Assembly (NCBI GenBank): GCA_015660615.1
Contig: DQKQ01000184.1
Coordinates: forward strand, 1-6,158
Source: Flavobacteriales bacterium
GTDB taxonomy: Bacteria > Bacteroidota > Bacteroidia > Flavobacteriales_D > Sanyastnellaceae
Length of the DNA: 6,158 bases
Direction of reading: 5' to 3'
The notes under the pieces were generated by a model, which did no database searches, was not told where the DNA came from, and saw only the letters and a list, made by a program, of their open reading frames with translations. Below are positions 5,056 through 6,158 of this stretch, piece by piece. Positions within the stretch are counted from its first letter, which is position 1. Each line of letters opens with the position of its first letter. The translations under genes were made by a program, and so were the position numbers.

Positions 5056-6158
5056 ATGCTAAAGCAAATTTTATTTTTATTTCTTATCGGCACTGTGACA
5101 TCTATCGCGACCGCAAGTGAAGATGTCACCAATTCAAATGACAACCAAAATATATTCCAGAAAGGTAACATCAAAATAGAAGTAAGTATCGATGAAAGCC
5201 CCGAGGGCTCTGTAATTATTGCCTCGACTTTTGAAGATGGGAAGCCATTTATCCCTGATTCCTTTTCTATAGAGCTACAGAAGTTAGGTTCAAGCTCAGA
5301 AAAATTTGAGTTTCAAACTTCAGAGGGGGTTTTGCGGTCAATAAAAGCTCTGTCTGAACCTCATTCTTTTAGGGCTACTATTTATCTGACTGACAAAAGA
5401 CGAAAGTATTCCTGGGAGTGGGAAAACTTCGAGGGAAGAACACAGATCTCAAGAGCATTAACTGAAAAGTTTCAATTAGCAACCTCCGAAGTTCAGAGTG
5501 GGACCATTGAAAGACATATCGAATTGTTGGGTACTCTTGTAATTCCACCCAAGAACAAGGCTGAAGTTAATGCGCGGTTCTCGGGAGTTGTAGAAACTCT
5601 CGCTTCGGATGTTGGTGACAGCGTGAAGGCTGGCGATGTAATTGCAAAAATTCAATCAAATGACAGCTTACAAACCTACATCGTGAAAGCGCCAATTTCG
5701 GGTACGGTAGTAAGTCGAAATGTTAATGTTGGGCAGTTGGTTACCAGTGAAACGCTTTATAAAATAGTCGACGCTGAAACGCTTTGGGCAGAATTGAAAG
5801 TATTTCCATCCAAGCGGGATACAATAAAGCAGGGCTCTTATATCCACATAAAAAAAGGTTCCCGACAGCAAGATGCAAAGGTCAAATTTCTCATTCCGTC
5901 AGGTTCACTTGAACCTTATCAGATCGCAATTGTTGAAATCACTAATACCGAAGGAGAATTCTCCCCCGGCGATATGGTTACAGGTGTAGTTGATGCTCAG
6001 AAAGTCGATGTTTCGCTTCGCGTTGAGAATGAAGCTATCCAATCAATGGATGGTAACTCAGTTGTATTTTTAAACGATGGTAACACGTTTCAAGCTGTCC
6101 CTGTCGAGCTGGGTATAAAAGATGACAACTTCACTGAAGTAAAGCGTGGCTTAATCGC
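5056..6158 (+). CDS. czcB: CzcB-like periplasmic adaptor of a heavy-metal RND efflux pump, partial at right edge
   Basis: The frame is open for 367 codons to the window end, so the C terminus is missing. The adaptor would link the inner-membrane RND pump to the CzcC-like channel. A signal peptide ends at ATA20 before Ser21. Residues 35-130 form a beta-rich N-terminal domain typical of CzcB relatives (DDGKP-like EDGKPF, EPHSF, WEWENFEGR). FQLATSEVQSGTIERHIELLG (139-159) begins the membrane-proximal part. The lipoyl domain follows in two halves: AEVNARFSGVVETL...GDSVKAGDVIAKIQS (169-201) and YIVKAPISGTVVSRNVNVGQLV (208-229). Only about six residues (NDSLQT) separate them, so there is almost no alpha-helical hairpin. 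The beta-barrel (LWAELKVFPSKRDTIKQG, 243-260) and the SVVFLNDGNTFQAVPVELG strand (335-353) match the HlyD/CzcB family. AGGA (5046-5049) inside the czcC end is its binding site, and the 2-base gap suggests translational coupling. A CzcA-like pump gene is expected next. Confidence 0.92.
   Translation, partial: MLKQILFLFLIGTVTSIATASEDVTNSNDNQNIFQKGNIKIEVSIDESPEGSVIIASTFEDGKPFIPDSFSIELQKLGSSSEKFEFQTSEGVLRSIKALSEPHSFRATIYLTDKRRKYSWEWENFEGRTQISRALTEKFQLATSEVQSGTIERHIELLGTLVIPPKNKAEVNARFSGVVETLASDVGDSVKAGDVIAKIQSNDSLQTYIVKAPISGTVVSRNVNVGQLVTSETLYKIVDAETLWAELKVFPSKRDTIKQGSYIHIKKGSRQQDAKVKFLIPSGSLEPYQIAIVEITNTEGEFSPGDMVTGVVDAQKVDVSLRVENEAIQSMDGNSVVFLNDGNTFQAVPVELGIKDDNFTEVKRGLI

Noticed and set aside
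5668..5871. Minus-strand open frame of 67 codons
   Set aside because: Antisense shadow within the czcB-like gene.

Overview
The window is AT-rich, uses AGGA-type ribosome binding sites and looks like a gammaproteobacterial chromosome, probably a marine group of the Vibrio, Shewanella or Pseudoalteromonas kind. That assignment is an inference from gene content and composition; there is no rRNA or other taxonomic marker here.

Left part (about 100-2210, all minus strand): three tandem genes with gaps of about 60 bases, possibly one transcription unit. In reading order they are a 123-residue protein of unknown function, a 271-residue protein with two short motifs reminiscent of the uracil-DNA glycosylase superfamily, and a 252-residue protein with one N-terminal membrane helix and a long charged helical domain. 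None is a standard housekeeping gene, so this looks like an accessory segment.

Middle part (about 2210-3370): no intact gene, but the DNA is not empty. It holds (i) a cluster of short inverted and direct repeats near 2337-2371, (ii) the decayed orfA of an IS3-family insertion sequence (2499-2800), readable from start to stop through in-frame stops and one frameshift, with perhaps a scrap of orfB, and (iii) a decayed C-terminal half of an RcnA/NicO-type nickel/cobalt exporter (about 2902-3222). Neither relic is an open reading frame, so ordinary gene calling would miss both.

Right part (3372-end, plus strand): the start of a heavy-metal RND efflux operon of the Czc/Cus type. A small exported Cys/His-rich protein (CzcI-like position and composition) is followed by a TolC-family outer-membrane channel (CzcC-like) and, two bases after its stop codon, by a CzcB-like periplasmic adaptor that runs off the window. 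The inner-membrane pump (CzcA-like) is expected just beyond the right edge. Together these would form a tripartite pump exporting divalent metal cations across both membranes. The adjacent dead rcnA suggests that this locus once held a second metal exporter. No metal sensor gene is visible.
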